36,387 nt of DNA from Muribaculaceae bacterium (GCA_017436845.1 JAFSCJ010000022.1:1-36387), one strand, 5' to 3'. Numbered from the stretch's first letter, positions 1-8,985 are shown. Program-made: numbers and translations. The notes: generated by a model not told the origin, from the sequence alone.

Positions 1-1085
1 TCCTCGACGAGCCCACCAACCACCTCGACATCGAAAGTATTTTGTGGCTTGAAGAGTTCATCAAAACATCGGCAAAAGCAGTCGTTGTAATCAGCCACGA
101 CCGCCGTTTTGTCGATGCGATAACCACTCGCACAATAGAGGTTACAATGGGACGCATCTATGACTACAAAGCATCTTACAGCCACTACCTCGAATTGCGC
201 AAAGAGCGTCGCGAGCAACAGATGAAGCAGTATGAGGAGCAACAAAAGATGATTCAAGAAACAAAAGATTTCATCGAGCGTTTCAAAGGAACATACTCCA
301 AAACTCTGCAAGTGCAAAGTCGCGTAAAAATGCTTGAAAAACTTGAATTGATTGAGGTTGACGAAGAAGACACTTCAGCTCTCCGCTTGAAATTTCCACC
401 ATCACCTCGCAGCGGGACCTACCCTGTGCAGGTTGACAATGTGGGAAAATCATTTAGCGACCACGTTGTATTTAAAGACGCATCGTTCATGATTGAGCGC
501 GGCGAGAAAGTAGCCTTTGTTGGTCGCAACGGTGAAGGTAAATCCACTATGGTAAAATGTATTATGGGAGAACTTGAACATGAAGGAACTCTCACTCTCG
601 GACACAATGTGCAAACAGCCTATTTTGCACAAAACCAAGCATCTCTGCTTGATGAAAATCTCACTGTATTCCAAACAATAGACGACATCGCAAAGGGTGA
701 CATTAGGCTAAAAATACGCGATATGCTCGGAGCATTTATGTTTGGAGGTCCGGAAGAAAGCACCAAGAAAGTAAAAGTATTGTCAGGTGGAGAAAGAACA
801 CGACTTGCAATCTTGAAATTGTTGCTTGAGCCTGTCAATCTGCTCATTCTCGACGAGCCCACCAACCACCTCGACCTAAAGACAAAAGATATACTTAAAC
901 AGGCCCTTAAAGATTATGATGGGACATTAATCCTTGTGAGCCACGATCGTGATTTTCTTGATGGATTAGCAACAAAAGTGTACGAATTCGGGCACAAACG
1001 TGTGCGCGAACATCTTTGTGGCATCAACGAATTCCTCGAAAACAAAAAGATGGAAAATCTCCACGATATCGAACGCAAGAATTAA
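1..1085 (+). CDS. ABC-F family ATPase, 3' part (5' end outside window)
   Basis: This is a soluble ABC-F protein, a tandem-ATPase family without membrane domains whose studied members act on the ribosome. The reading frame is open from base 3, so the gene starts before the window; the TTG at 42 is internal. The window begins at the Walker B motif of the first nucleotide-binding domain (LDEPTNHLD), followed by its H-switch (VISHDRRF). A charged linker follows that corresponds to the P-site tRNA interaction region. The complete second domain has Walker A GRNGEGKST, signature LSGGERTRL, Walker B LLILDEPTNHLD and switch LVSHDRDF. The protein ends shortly after the second domain with a short charged tail. 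The stop codon overlaps the stop of the convergent muramidase gene. The subfamily (YdiF/Uup/EttA-like) cannot be fixed from this part, and antibiotic resistance is not implied. Confidence 0.93.
   Translation, partial: LDEPTNHLDIESILWLEEFIKTSAKAVVVISHDRRFVDAITTRTIEVTMGRIYDYKASYSHYLELRKERREQQMKQYEEQQKMIQETKDFIERFKGTYSKTLQVQSRVKMLEKLELIEVDEEDTSALRLKFPPSPRSGTYPVQVDNVGKSFSDHVVFKDASFMIERGEKVAFVGRNGEGKSTMVKCIMGELEHEGTLTLGHNVQTAYFAQNQASLLDENLTVFQTIDDIAKGDIRLKIRDMLGAFMFGGPEESTKKVKVLSGGERTRLAILKLLLEPVNLLILDEPTNHLDLKTKDILKQALKDYDGTLILVSHDRDFLDGLATKVYEFGHKRVREHLCGINEFLENKKMENLHDIERKN
3..29 (+). repeat. 27-nt exact direct repeat, copy 1 (Walker B of first ABC domain)
   Basis: The 27 nt encoding LDEPTNHLD here are identical to positions 849-875, which encode the Walker B of the second ABC domain. 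The identity extends to synonymous codon positions, suggesting gene conversion or shared codon preference. It is internal to the ABC-F gene and is not a mobile element. Confidence 0.85.
849..875 (+). repeat. 27-nt exact direct repeat, copy 2 (Walker B of second ABC domain)
   Basis: Second copy of the 27-nt identity described at positions 3-29. It encodes the Walker B of the C-terminal nucleotide-binding domain of the same protein. Confidence 0.85.
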
Positions 1086-1810
1086 TTCATTGTCAAATAT
1101 TTATTATAGGCGCGAGCGAGGCGTGTGTGATAACCTCGTCGAGCATATTTGGGGCCGTTATAGCGATAAGCAAATGCGCCCCAATTTTTTGTCTGTAAAT
1201 ATTTAACCAAGCCGGTGTTTACAAGAAAATTGGCAAATAGCTCAAGCTGTGTGCGTTCAGAGTATTTCATTCTATATACAAAATCATTCAAATCCTTTGC
1301 ACCGCATTGTTTCCAATTAAATCCCCCTATCTGAAACATTCCCCAAAATGTAGATTCCCACGCGGTAACAGTATCTATTTCACATGCCGCTTGCAATCGC
1401 TGATGAGCACGTTCCTGATTTACACCATGCCCCGACATGATTTTATATTTGGAGATATCGATTCCTTTTCGCGCGCAAGTACCCCTAAACACTTTTGCAT
1501 CAAAATATACAATCGGCTTGCGTGGAGCGATAAAGCCGGTGTGCTGACGACCGGTTTCTATATCAACAACTGCTTTTATCGCCGCAACATCAACATCTAA
1601 ATCTTTGGCTACAGCTATATAATCTTCATCTGTCAGCCTTACTATAACATCTCCCCTCGCCTCATCAATAAATCGTTGAGGAATGGTGAGTGATGTAAAA
1701 AACGAGCCATCGGGATAAGCAAGGGAATTATCTTCAATGAGAAATTCTTCTACCGCCATCACGTTTAAAGACAGCGATAGAAGAATTGCGATTATAAGTT
1801 TTCGTCTCAA
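1082..1810 (-). CDS. Secreted N-acetylmuramidase (DUF3380-type lysozyme)
   Basis: This is a 242-aa exported protein with an N-terminal signal peptide (MRRKLIIAILLSLSLNVMA). Residues about 60-240 resemble the N-acetylmuramidase family PF11860 (DUF3380), which hydrolyses the MurNAc-GlcNAc bond of peptidoglycan and is often found in phage endolysins. The likely catalytic glutamate is E85 in AVVDIETG. Other family-like segments are RKPIVYFDAKVF, STFWGMFQIGGFNW and WGAFAYRYNGP. It begins only 2 nt after the pepD stop codon, so the two are probably co-transcribed. Its stop overlaps the convergent ABC-F stop by 4 nt. No phage genes are nearby, so a housekeeping or wall-turnover role, or a domesticated endolysin, are both possible. 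Confidence 0.8.
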   Translation of the reverse strand: MRRKLIIAILLSLSLNVMAVEEFLIEDNSLAYPDGSFFTSLTIPQRFIDEARGDVIVRLTDEDYIAVAKDLDVDVAAIKAVVDIETGRQHTGFIAPRKPIVYFDAKVFRGTCARKGIDISKYKIMSGHGVNQERAHQRLQAACEIDTVTAWESTFWGMFQIGGFNWKQCGAKDLNDFVYRMKYSERTQLELFANFLVNTGLVKYLQTKNWGAFAYRYNGPKYARRGYHTRLARAYNKYLTMN

Positions 1811-1812
1811 AC

Positions 1813-3273
1813 TTATCTCTTTAAGTCAGCAACTTTTTCAAGCACACGAGTTAATTGCCCCCAGAAACGTTCTACGGCAGGAATGTGCATGCGTTCTGTC
1901 GGAGAGTGAACACCTTGCAATGTCGGGCCAAAAGAGACCATATCCAAGTAGGGATATTTTTGCAAGAACAATCCACATTCAAGACCGGCATGAATAGCTT
2001 TAATTGCCGGAGTGATACCATAAAGTTCTTTGTAAGCATCACGAGCAATTTCCATAATGGGCGATTGCATATTTGGAGCCCATCCCGGATAGCCATCTCC
2101 ATGAGTTACTTTAGCACCGGCAAGAGCAAACACTGTTTCAACTTGATTTGCAATATCCCATTTGCGAGAATCCACCGAGCTTCGTTGGCTTGTGGTTACA
2201 AGAATTTCATTATTTGGCAACATCTTGATAGCAGCAAGGTTAGTTGATGTTTCAACAAGGCCTTCAAGTTCGCGGCTCATCGAGATTACACCATGAGGAG
2301 CACAGTACAATGCATTAATCAAGTTCATTGCTGTTGTCTTATCAATACACTGAGCAGGAGCATCGGCACTTTCAAGATCAACAGATAAATTAGGTTCTAC
2401 TCCTTTATATTCATTTTCAATCACTGCACTATAATTGTTCATTGCGATGCGCACATCTTCTTTAGCAACCGCAGGAACGCCGATAACAGCCGATGCCGCA
2501 CGTGGGATAGCATTACGAAGGTTTCCACCTTCAATTTCAGCAATCACCACGTCATGTTTCTTAGCTATTGACCAAATGAAGCGAGCAAGCAATTTATTGG
2601 CATTGGCACGACCAAGATGGATATCGCAACCTGAGTGTCCACCACAACCATTGACAACAGTCACTTTAAAATAGTGATAACCGGCTGGAGCAGACTCAGT
2701 AGTGTAAGTAAATGTACATGTTGTATCAACACCACCGGCACATCCTACGAAGATTTCAGCATCATCTTCAGAGTCAAGATTCAAAAGAATTGTACCAGAA
2801 ATCATACCTTCACCAAGGTTGTTAGCGCCTGTCAACCCTGTTTCTTCATCCACAGTAAAGAGAGCTTCAAGTGGACCATGAACAAGTGTATCATCAACCA
2901 ATGCAGCAAGAGCACCAGCCATACCGATACCGTTATCTGCGCCAAGTGTTGTGCCATCAGCTTGCACCCATTCGCCATCTATAATAGTTGTAATAGGGTT
3001 GTTTTCAAAGTCGAAAGACTTATCATTTGACTCACACACCATGTCCATGTGAGCTTGCAAAATAATACCTGGAGCATCTTCCTTACCTGGAGTTGCTGGC
3101 TTGCTCATCACTACATTACCGATTGCATCAGTCTTAACTGCCAAATTATGTTTGTGTGCAAAGTCAACAAGATATTCACGAATTTTCTCCTCTTTTTTTG
3201 AAGGGCGAGGAACTTTTGTAATCTCGTCAAATATCGACCACACAAGTGAGGGTTTCAAATCTTTAATTGTCAT
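1813..3273 (-). CDS. pepD: Aminoacyl-histidine dipeptidase (peptidase D, M20 family)
   Basis: This is a cytosolic zinc dipeptidase that cleaves Xaa-His and related dipeptides. The chosen start (MTIKDLKPSLVWSIF) gives 486 aa, close to the 485 aa of E. coli PepD. The frame is open upstream to 3345, but those residues are non-homologous-looking and lie in AT-rich leader DNA. M20 metal-site motifs are visible in order: HMDMVCESND, the aspartate in GADNGIGMAGA, DEETGLTGANN, LDSEDDAEIFVG, and the C-terminal histidine in GVHSPTERMHIP. The dimerisation insert HSGCDIHLGRANANKLLAR is also present. It is probably the first gene of a two-gene unit with the muramidase. Nearly all family hallmarks are intact. 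Confidence 0.95.
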   Translation of the reverse strand: MTIKDLKPSLVWSIFDEITKVPRPSKKEEKIREYLVDFAHKHNLAVKTDAIGNVVMSKPATPGKEDAPGIILQAHMDMVCESNDKSFDFENNPITTIIDGEWVQADGTTLGADNGIGMAGALAALVDDTLVHGPLEALFTVDEETGLTGANNLGEGMISGTILLNLDSEDDAEIFVGCAGGVDTTCTFTYTTESAPAGYHYFKVTVVNGCGGHSGCDIHLGRANANKLLARFIWSIAKKHDVVIAEIEGGNLRNAIPRAASAVIGVPAVAKEDVRIAMNNYSAVIENEYKGVEPNLSVDLESADAPAQCIDKTTAMNLINALYCAPHGVISMSRELEGLVETSTNLAAIKMLPNNEILVTTSQRSSVDSRKWDIANQVETVFALAGAKVTHGDGYPGWAPNMQSPIMEIARDAYKELYGITPAIKAIHAGLECGLFLQKYPYLDMVSFGPTLQGVHSPTERMHIPAVERFWGQLTRVLEKVADLKR

Positions 3274-3406
3274 AATATTGAATTTAAGTGTTACTATTTC
3301 CTGTAAAAAGTTTTTCTTTTTGGAAAATAATGTTAAAAACATCATTATTCGCTCACTAAGTTACAAAATAAAATTTATATATACCCCAAAATTTAGACTT
3401 GTTTCA

Positions 3407-3414
3407 TATATTTG
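3407..3414 (+). promoter_or_regulatory. Bacteroidota -7 promoter element for the OmpH-like lipoprotein
   Basis: TATATTTG matches the TAnnTTTG -7 consensus of Bacteroides sigma-ABfr promoters. It lies 55 nt before the ATG at 3470. I see no clear TTTG at -33, so only the -7 box is called. Confidence 0.5.
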
Positions 3415-3469
3415 CAACACAAAAACAATTTAACAACTACATTATACTTTAAATTAACGATTAGCAATA

Positions 3470-4063
3470 ATGAAGAAAATTGCATTTCTTGCCAAGTCTA
3501 TTTTACTCTGCTCGGCTATCACAATCGTCTCTTGTTCGGGCAACGAGAGCAACAGCCCAATTGTAACAAACGACTCTACTGCAGTAGTTTCAGGTGCATC
3601 TCTAAATATTCGATATATAGATGGTGATTCAGTTACAGCTCATTATAATTTAGCTCTTGATTTCAAAGAAGCATCAATACGCACTATGAGCAAACTTGAA
3701 AACGCTCAACGCGCTAAAGCTGCTGAAATCCAAAAATTCGGTTCTCAAATCGAACAAAAGATGAAATCAAACGGATATCTTTCTGAAGCAAGTTATAATG
3801 CTGACATTCAAAAGTTCAACAAAATGCAATCAGATGCACAAGGATATCTTGCTACACTTGAACGCAACGCACAACAAGAACTGTTGCAACAACAAATGCA
3901 ATTAAATGACTCTATCGATTCATTTATCAAAGATTACAACGCAAAACATGGCTACGATGCCATCCTATTTAAGAACGCTGGTGTATATTTCAACCCTGCT
4001 CTTGATATAACAAATGAAGTAATCGAAGGCTTGAACGCGCGTTACAACAAAGTAGAAAAATAA
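3470..4063 (+). CDS. OmpH/Skp-like periplasmic lipoprotein
   Basis: This 197-aa protein begins with a lipoprotein signal peptide ending in the lipobox IVSC (cysteine 22), so it is expected to be lipid-anchored in the envelope. Residues about 45-195 resemble OmpH/Skp (PF03938): a short beta segment (LNIRYIDGDSV), a long helical coiled-coil hairpin rich in Gln, Lys and Glu, and a closing strand (YDAILFKNAGVYFNPALDIT). Skp is a periplasmic chaperone for outer-membrane proteins. Classical Skp is soluble, so the lipid anchor is a variation. It is monocistronic, with a -7 box upstream and a strong hairpin downstream. The fold call is by pattern, and the client proteins are unknown. Confidence 0.82.
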   Translation: MKKIAFLAKSILLCSAITIVSCSGNESNSPIVTNDSTAVVSGASLNIRYIDGDSVTAHYNLALDFKEASIRTMSKLENAQRAKAAEIQKFGSQIEQKMKSNGYLSEASYNADIQKFNKMQSDAQGYLATLERNAQQELLQQQMQLNDSIDSFIKDYNAKHGYDAILFKNAGVYFNPALDITNEVIEGLNARYNKVEK

Positions 4064-4084
4064 TTAAAAAATTCATAATTACAG

Positions 4085-4120
4085 AAAGGGTTGCTCAAAA
4101 TGAAGCAACCCTTTAATTCT
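4085..4120. terminator. Bidirectional intrinsic terminator
   Basis: A perfect 11-bp inverted repeat (AAAGGGTTGCT / AGCAACCCTTT, 4085-4095 and 4104-4114) with an 8-nt loop lies between the convergent OmpH-like and fucosyltransferase genes. T-rich DNA follows on both strands, so it can serve both genes. Confidence 0.85.
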
Positions 4121-4125
4121 TATTG

Positions 4126-5088
4126 TCATTTTAAAAATCTTCGAGCAAAACCTCTAAGGATTTTCACATTCACCAATCGCTCCTTTATTTTACGTTCCTC
4201 ATACAATTTTCGAGAATGACCATATTGGCAAATATAATGACGACCATTCTCAATTATTTGAGTCAAAAACACTTGTAATCTATCACTCCAATCAACAGGA
4301 GCGTCAGTTGCCAATTTCGGAGCTCTTAATATTTTCATGTATAATTCATCATCATTATCCACTTGACGGATATACTCTATCGCCCGGTCAAGGCTATCAA
4401 AATCTGATACATCAATAAAGGATTCTTTATTAAATTCCTCACACACAAATCTGTTACCCCAATATATAGGAATTGTCTGAGCCACCATAGGCTCCACAAT
4501 CTTCTCTGTTGTATAATTATCTACTTTACTATTTTCCAATGCAAGATTGAATTTATAGCGACCAATAAATTCCATTTTATCATCAACCGGACCTCCTACA
4601 TTATTACGGTAACGACCTCCCGATGCTATAGTTTTATATTCATCTAATCGTTGCCACACAAGCTCCCTCATTGGAGCATTTGAATAGCCATTACTCACAA
4701 CAACACTACAAAAGTCTCGACCCAATGCGACTTCCCTTGATATCGGACTCACTCCTATGAGTCTATTATATTCCGGATATGCTACATACATCGGATAACG
4801 CAAATGCCTATCACCAAATTTTATATCAAAGAAAGATATCGCATAATCATATTGATTGAAATCTGGGATATCGTTTTCTGCTGTATAATACACCTTTATG
4901 CAATTTTCATAATGCAAATGTTCTATACCAAAAGCTGAACAAAAAAGCAAATCCGGCTCATCTTTTGACTTATCGTCAAGAATAGTTACGTTATACCTTC
5001 CCTTTAACGCATTAAGTAAAAAATTATCATTAGGTGTAAACCCCTCCCAAAAATCGACAAATTTTATAGTTATATCCATTGCACGCAT
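4126..5088 (-). CDS. GT10 family alpha-1,3/4-fucosyltransferase
   Basis: This 320-aa protein would transfer fucose from GDP-fucose to a GlcNAc-containing acceptor, as in bacterial Lewis-antigen-like glycans. The family hallmark lies at about residues 175-212: GRYKFNLALENS, then NYTTEKIVEPM, then IPIYWGN, which forms the nucleotide-sugar site of GT10 enzymes. The N-terminal acceptor half contains WEGFTPNDN and YYTAENDIPDF. There is no signal peptide or membrane helix, and the basic C-terminal tail is consistent with peripheral membrane attachment. The heptad repeats of Helicobacter homologues are absent. The start may be ATG at 5088 or ATG at 5079. It is an orphan: no other LPS or capsule glycosyltransferase adjoins it. 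The exact linkage and acceptor are unknown. Confidence 0.88.
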   Translation of the reverse strand: MRAMDITIKFVDFWEGFTPNDNFLLNALKGRYNVTILDDKSKDEPDLLFCSAFGIEHLHYENCIKVYYTAENDIPDFNQYDYAISFFDIKFGDRHLRYPMYVAYPEYNRLIGVSPISREVALGRDFCSVVVSNGYSNAPMRELVWQRLDEYKTIASGGRYRNNVGGPVDDKMEFIGRYKFNLALENSKVDNYTTEKIVEPMVAQTIPIYWGNRFVCEEFNKESFIDVSDFDSLDRAIEYIRQVDNDDELYMKILRAPKLATDAPVDWSDRLQVFLTQIIENGRHYICQYGHSRKLYEERKIKERLVNVKILRGFARRFLK

Positions 5089-5101
5089 TTATATTGTATC
5101 G

Positions 5102-5132
5102 CAAAAATACATAAATTGCTCTTATTTAGCAA
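5102..5132 (-). promoter_or_regulatory. Promoter of the fucosyltransferase gene
   Basis: On the minus strand TATTTTTG (5109-5102) matches the TAnnTTTG -7 element, with TTG (5132-5130) 20 nt upstream. Transcription would begin only about 10-20 nt before the start codon, giving a very short leader. Confidence 0.55.
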
Positions 5133-5169
5133 GAATATCGCTCATTCGCACTATTTTATAGCAAGTTAA

Positions 5170-5202
5170 TTGTCAATATCTCAACTATTATCACTATCTT
5201 TG
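5170..5202 (+). promoter_or_regulatory. Promoter of pnp
   Basis: TATCTTTG (5195-5202) matches the TAnnTTTG -7 element, with TTG (5170-5172) 22 nt upstream. The predicted transcription start is near 5207-5212. That excludes the upstream in-frame ATG at 5204 and supports the start at 5240. Confidence 0.6.
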
Positions 5203-5239
5203 CATGATTTTTATCAGACGAAAAAATAATATTATATCT

Positions 5240-7504
5240 ATGTTAAATCCAATTAAGAAAACCATCGAGCTTAGTGATGGACGCGTCATCACACTTGAGA
5301 CAGGTAAACTTGCCAAGCAAGCCGATGGAGCGGTAGAATTGCGCATGGGCAACACTATGCTCCTTGCGACAGTAGTTTCGGCTAAAGAAGCCGGTGAGGG
5401 TGTAGATTTCATGCCCCTCCAAGTTGAGTACAAAGAAAAATTCTCTTCAAATGGTCGTTTCCCCGGAGGATTCCTTAAACGTGAAGGTCGCGCGTCAGAC
5501 TATGAAATTTTGACTGCACGCCTTGTTGACCGCGTGTTACGTCCTCTATTCCCCGACAATTACCATGCTGACACATTTGTTAACGTAACAATGTATTCTT
5601 CTGACGGCGTTGACATGCCTGATGCTCTTGCTGGTCTTGCTGCATCAGCTGCAATCGCTGTTTCTGATATACCTTTCAATGGGCCTATCTCTGAAGTGCG
5701 TGTTGCTCGCATTGATGGCGAATTTGTTATCAACCCAACATTTGAACAACTCGAACGCGCCGACATGGAGCTCATGGTGGGTGCTACCTACGACAACATC
5801 ATGATGGTGGAAGGCGAAATGGATGAAGTTTCTGAAACTGATCTTCTCAACGCGCTCAAAGCTGCTCACGATGCAATCAAAGAACAATGTAAGGCTCAGC
5901 TCGAACTTGCTGAAGCTGTAGGCTCAACTGTTAAACGTGAATACTGCCACGAAGTTAACGACGAAGACCTCCGCAAAGATGTTCGCGAAAAATGCTATGA
6001 CAAAGTATATGCAGTGGCTAAAGCCGGATGCGCTGACAAACACTGGCGCCACGACAGCTTTGCTGCTATATGCCAAGAATATATTGATGCCCTCACTGAG
6101 GAAGAGCAAGAAGAAAAAACAGCGCTCATCAAACGTTACTACCACGATGTTGAAAAAGAAGCTGTTCGCCGTTGCATCCTCGATGAAGGAATCCGTTTGG
6201 ATGGTCGCAAGACTACCGAAATTCGCCCCATCTGGTGCGAAGTAGACTACCTTCCCGGACCTCATGGCTCAGCAATATTCACTCGCGGAGAAACTCAATC
6301 ACTTTCAACAGTTACTCTCGGCACTAAACTTGACGAGAAAATACTTGACGAAGTGCTCATGCAAGGTCGCGAACGTTTCCTTCTTCACTACAACTTCCCT
6401 CCATTCTCTACAGGTGAAGCAAAACCCACTCGTGGCGTAGGTCGTCGTGAAATAGGACACGGAAATCTTGCACACCGCGCTCTAAAACGCATGCTCCCCG
6501 ACAATTTCCCCTACACTTGTCGTGTAGTTTCTGATATCCTTGAATCAAACGGTTCTTCATCAATGGCTACAGTATGTGCAGGTACACTTGCACTGCTTGA
6601 CGCCGGTGTACAAATGAAGAAACCTGTGAGCGGTATCGCAATGGGACTTATCACTGATACTGAAAGTAGCAAATACGCTGTGCTTTCTGACATTCTCGGA
6701 GACGAAGACCACCTCGGAGACATGGACTTCAAAGTAACAGGAACAGTTGATGGTATCACAGCTACTCAAATGGATATCAAGTGCGACGGACTTTCTTATG
6801 AAATCCTTGAAAAAGCACTTCTCCAAGCTCGTGAAGGTCGCCTACACATCCTTGGCAAAATCAATGAAACAATCCCGGCTCCACGCGAAGACTACAAACC
6901 TCATGTTCCTCGCATCGTTACAATGACAATTCCTAAAGACCTCATCGGTGCAGTTATTGGCCCTGGTGGTAAGATTATCCAAGGAATTCAAGAAGCAAGC
7001 GGAGCTACTGTTACTATTGATGAAATCGACGAACAAGGATACATCGAAGTGGCTGCTGCCAACAAAGATTCTATTGATAAAGCACTTGAAATGATTAACG
7101 CCATCGTGCAACTTCCTGAAGAAGGCAAAACTTACACAGGAACTGTTCGCTCAATCCTTGACTTCGGCGCATTTGTAGAATTCATGCCTAACCGCGACGG
7201 ATTGCTACACATCAGCGAAATCAGCTGGGATCGCATCGAAAACATGGAAGCATCAGGCATCAAAGAAGGCGACACACTCGAAGTTAAACTCATCGAAATC
7301 GATAAGAAAACAGGCAAATATCGTCTTTCAATGCGTGCTTTGCAACCAAAACCGGAAGGATATGTTGAACGTGAACGCGCACCTCGCGCTGACCGTGGTC
7401 CTCGCCGTGACAACAACAATAATCGTGGTCCTCGTCGTGAAGGCGACCGTGGTCCTCGTCGCGACAACCGCCCACCACGTCACAACAACGACAACAACGA
7501 ATAA
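5240..7504 (+). CDS. pnp: Polynucleotide phosphorylase (PNPase)
   Basis: PNPase is a cytosolic trimeric 3'-5' exoribonuclease that uses phosphate to release nucleoside diphosphates during RNA decay. The chosen start ([15 protein letters not shown]) gives 754 aa. Domains in order are a first RNase PH core (with [14 protein letters not shown]), an all-helical linker, and the catalytic second RNase PH core with its conserved acidic motif ([14 protein letters not shown], about 484-500). A KH domain ([14 protein letters not shown], about 563-577) and an S1 domain (about 628-703) follow. The tail of about 50 residues is rich in Arg, Gly, Asp and Asn, with three GPRR blocks, probably for RNA binding. 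The gene is monocistronic, with a promoter and a strong terminator. Confidence 0.97.
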   Translation: MLNPIKKTIELSDGRVITLETGKLAKQADGAVELRMGNTMLLATVVSAKEAGEGVDFMPLQVEYKEKFSSNGRFPGGFLKREGRASDYEILTARLVDRVLRPLFPDNYHADTFVNVTMYSSDGVDMPDALAGLAASAAIAVSDIPFNGPISEVRVARIDGEFVINPTFEQLERADMELMVGATYDNIMMVEGEMDEVSETDLLNALKAAHDAIKEQCKAQLELAEAVGSTVKREYCHEVNDEDLRKDVREKCYDKVYAVAKAGCADKHWRHDSFAAICQEYIDALTEEEQEEKTALIKRYYHDVEKEAVRRCILDEGIRLDGRKTTEIRPIWCEVDYLPGPHGSAIFTRGETQSLSTVTLGTKLDEKILDEVLMQGRERFLLHYNFPPFSTGEAKPTRGVGRREIGHGNLAHRALKRMLPDNFPYTCRVVSDILESNGSSSMATVCAGTLALLDAGVQMKKPVSGIAMGLITDTESSKYAVLSDILGDEDHLGDMDFKVTGTVDGITATQMDIKCDGLSYEILEKALLQAREGRLHILGKINETIPAPREDYKPHVPRIVTMTIPKDLIGAVIGPGGKIIQGIQEASGATVTIDEIDEQGYIEVAAANKDSIDKALEMINAIVQLPEEGKTYTGTVRSILDFGAFVEFMPNRDGLLHISEISWDRIENMEASGIKEGDTLEVKLIEIDKKTGKYRLSMRALQPKPEGYVERERAPRADRGPRRDNNNNRGPRREGDRGPRRDNRPPRHNNDNNE
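7391..7463 (+). repeat. Triplicated RGPRR-coding repeat in the pnp tail
   Basis: A unit of about 20 nt, close to GACCGTGGTCCTCGTCGTGA, occurs three times (7391-7410, 7421-7440 and 7444-7463). It encodes RGPRR blocks separated by Asn/Asp-rich spacers. Such units can expand or contract by slippage, changing the length of the RNA-binding tail. Confidence 0.8.
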
Positions 7505-7525
7505 TCCACATTATTCCCCATACAG

Positions 7526-7560
7526 CAATAAAAGCGACTCCCCCCGAGTCGCTTTTATTG
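7526..7560 (+). terminator. Intrinsic terminator of pnp
   Basis: A perfect 15-bp stem (7526-7540 with 7546-7560) encloses a CCCCC loop. The 3' arm ends in TTTTATTG and is followed by more T-rich sequence. It begins 21 nt after the pnp stop codon. Confidence 0.92.
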
Positions 7561-7587
7561 TTATAATATACAAAACATAAAAGGGGC

Positions 7588-7618
7588 TTTGTGGAGAGGG
7601 ATTTTATTTGTAATTTTG
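7588..7618 (+). promoter_or_regulatory. Promoter of dgt
   Basis: TTTG (7588-7591) and TAATTTTG (7611-7618) are separated by 19 nt, an excellent match to the Bacteroides -33/-7 consensus. The -7 box ends 20 nt before the dgt ATG, so the leader is short. Confidence 0.7.
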
Positions 7619-7638
7619 AGAATTAAATATAATGAGAT

Positions 7639-8985
7639 ATGACACAGATGATGAAATGGGACCGATTGATATGCGAAAAGCGTTTTGGGCTCGAAGATTA
7701 CAATGGCACTAAGCGTGGCTTTCGCAGTGATTTCCAACGGGATTATGACCGTTTGGTGTTCTCATCCCCTTTCCGCCGTCTGCAAAACAAAACTCAAGTA
7801 TTCCCACTACCTGGGAGCATCTTTGTCCACAACCGTCTGACTCACAGCATGGAGGTGGCGTGCGTGGGGCGTTCGCTTGCCAATGAGGTCAGCTCCATGT
7901 TGCGCGAAAAATATGCCTATGAGCCTTGGCAAAACAAGCTCGATGCTATAGATGAAATTGTGGCTGCGGCATGTTTGGCTCACGATCTGGGTAATCCGCC
8001 ATTTGGGCACTCCGGAGAAAAGGCAATCTCTACATTCTTCTCTGAAGGCGCAGGCAAGGAACTTAAAAATGAGCTCACCCTACAACAATGGAGCGACTTA
8101 ATCCAATTTGAGGGTAATGCCAATGCGTTCCGCTTGCTCACACACCAATTCAAGGGACGTCGTCCCGGAGGGTTTGCCATGACCTACTCCACACTTGCAT
8201 CAATCGTAAAGTACCCCTATGAATCATCGCTCGCTGTGAAAGCCAACAAGTTTGGGTTCTTTAACTCAGAACGCGATGCCTTTGTAAAGGTTGCCGAAGA
8301 GGTGGGGCTCATCTCTTTGCCGGGAGAAAATGGTGAGGTGCGATACACTCGCCACCCGCTTGTTTATCTCGTGGAGGCTGCCGACGACATATGCTACGAA
8401 GTGATGGACATTGAAGATGCTCACAAACTACGCATATTGACCACCGAAGAGGTTATTGACCTGCTAACAGGCTTCTTTGACGAGGAACGCAAGGAGCACA
8501 TGTTCCGCGCAATGGAGTTTGTCGATGACCCTAACGAAAAGGTTTCTTACATGCGCTCGTGCGTCATAGGCACGCTCGTGCATCAGTGCGCTTTAGCTTT
8601 TGTTGAACATGAGGAAGAAATTTTGCGAGGTGAATTCCAAGACTCTTTGCTCGACCACATCTCTCCACTCGAAAAGAATGGCTACATCCGTTGCTCTGAA
8701 CTCTCTTGGAAGAAGATTTATCGCGCCGGTGATGTTGTGGATATCGAACTCGCTGGTAACCAAATCATCACTTTCTTGATGGAGAAACTCATCCACGCAG
8801 TGCGTTTCCCCCAACTCAACTATTCAAAATTATTACTATCAAAAGTTCCTCAACAATACGACATAAACGCGCCCACTCTATTTGGCAAGATACAAGCCGT
8901 TTTGGACCACATTTCAGGGATGACCGATGTGTATGCACTTGATCTTTATCGCAAGCTCAATGGCATGAGTCTCCCCGCTGTTTAA
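7639..8985 (+). CDS. dgt: dGTP triphosphohydrolase / dNTPase (HD superfamily)
   Basis: This 448-aa cytosolic enzyme would hydrolyse dGTP (or dNTPs) to the nucleoside and triphosphate, tuning dNTP pools. The HD-domain metal ligands are visible: H69 in RLTHSMEV, H115-D116 in AHDLGNPPFGHSGE with H124, and an aspartate around 249-250 in VEAADDICYE. The N-terminal SPFRRLQNKTQVFPL is a family signature. Length and architecture are those of the standard bacterial Dgt family. The ATG at 7639 sits just downstream of a strong promoter; another ATG at 7632 is in a different frame. The next gene begins 19 nt after the stop and may be co-transcribed. Substrate preference within the family cannot be read from sequence. 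Confidence 0.94.
   Translation: MTQMMKWDRLICEKRFGLEDYNGTKRGFRSDFQRDYDRLVFSSPFRRLQNKTQVFPLPGSIFVHNRLTHSMEVACVGRSLANEVSSMLREKYAYEPWQNKLDAIDEIVAAACLAHDLGNPPFGHSGEKAISTFFSEGAGKELKNELTLQQWSDLIQFEGNANAFRLLTHQFKGRRPGGFAMTYSTLASIVKYPYESSLAVKANKFGFFNSERDAFVKVAEEVGLISLPGENGEVRYTRHPLVYLVEAADDICYEVMDIEDAHKLRILTTEEVIDLLTGFFDEERKEHMFRAMEFVDDPNEKVSYMRSCVIGTLVHQCALAFVEHEEEILRGEFQDSLLDHISPLEKNGYIRCSELSWKKIYRAGDVVDIELAGNQIITFLMEKLIHAVRFPQLNYSKLLLSKVPQQYDINAPTLFGKIQAVLDHISGMTDVYALDLYRKLNGMSLPAV

Noticed and set aside
1082..1810. Prophage remnant indicated by the endolysin-like muramidase
   Set aside because: No holin, structural phage gene, integrase or attachment repeat is nearby, and the protein has a standard signal peptide in a two-gene unit with pepD.
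5204..5239. Upstream in-frame ATG of pnp
   Set aside because: It lies at or before the predicted transcription start set by the -7 box at 5195-5202, and PNPase homology begins at the ATG at 5240.
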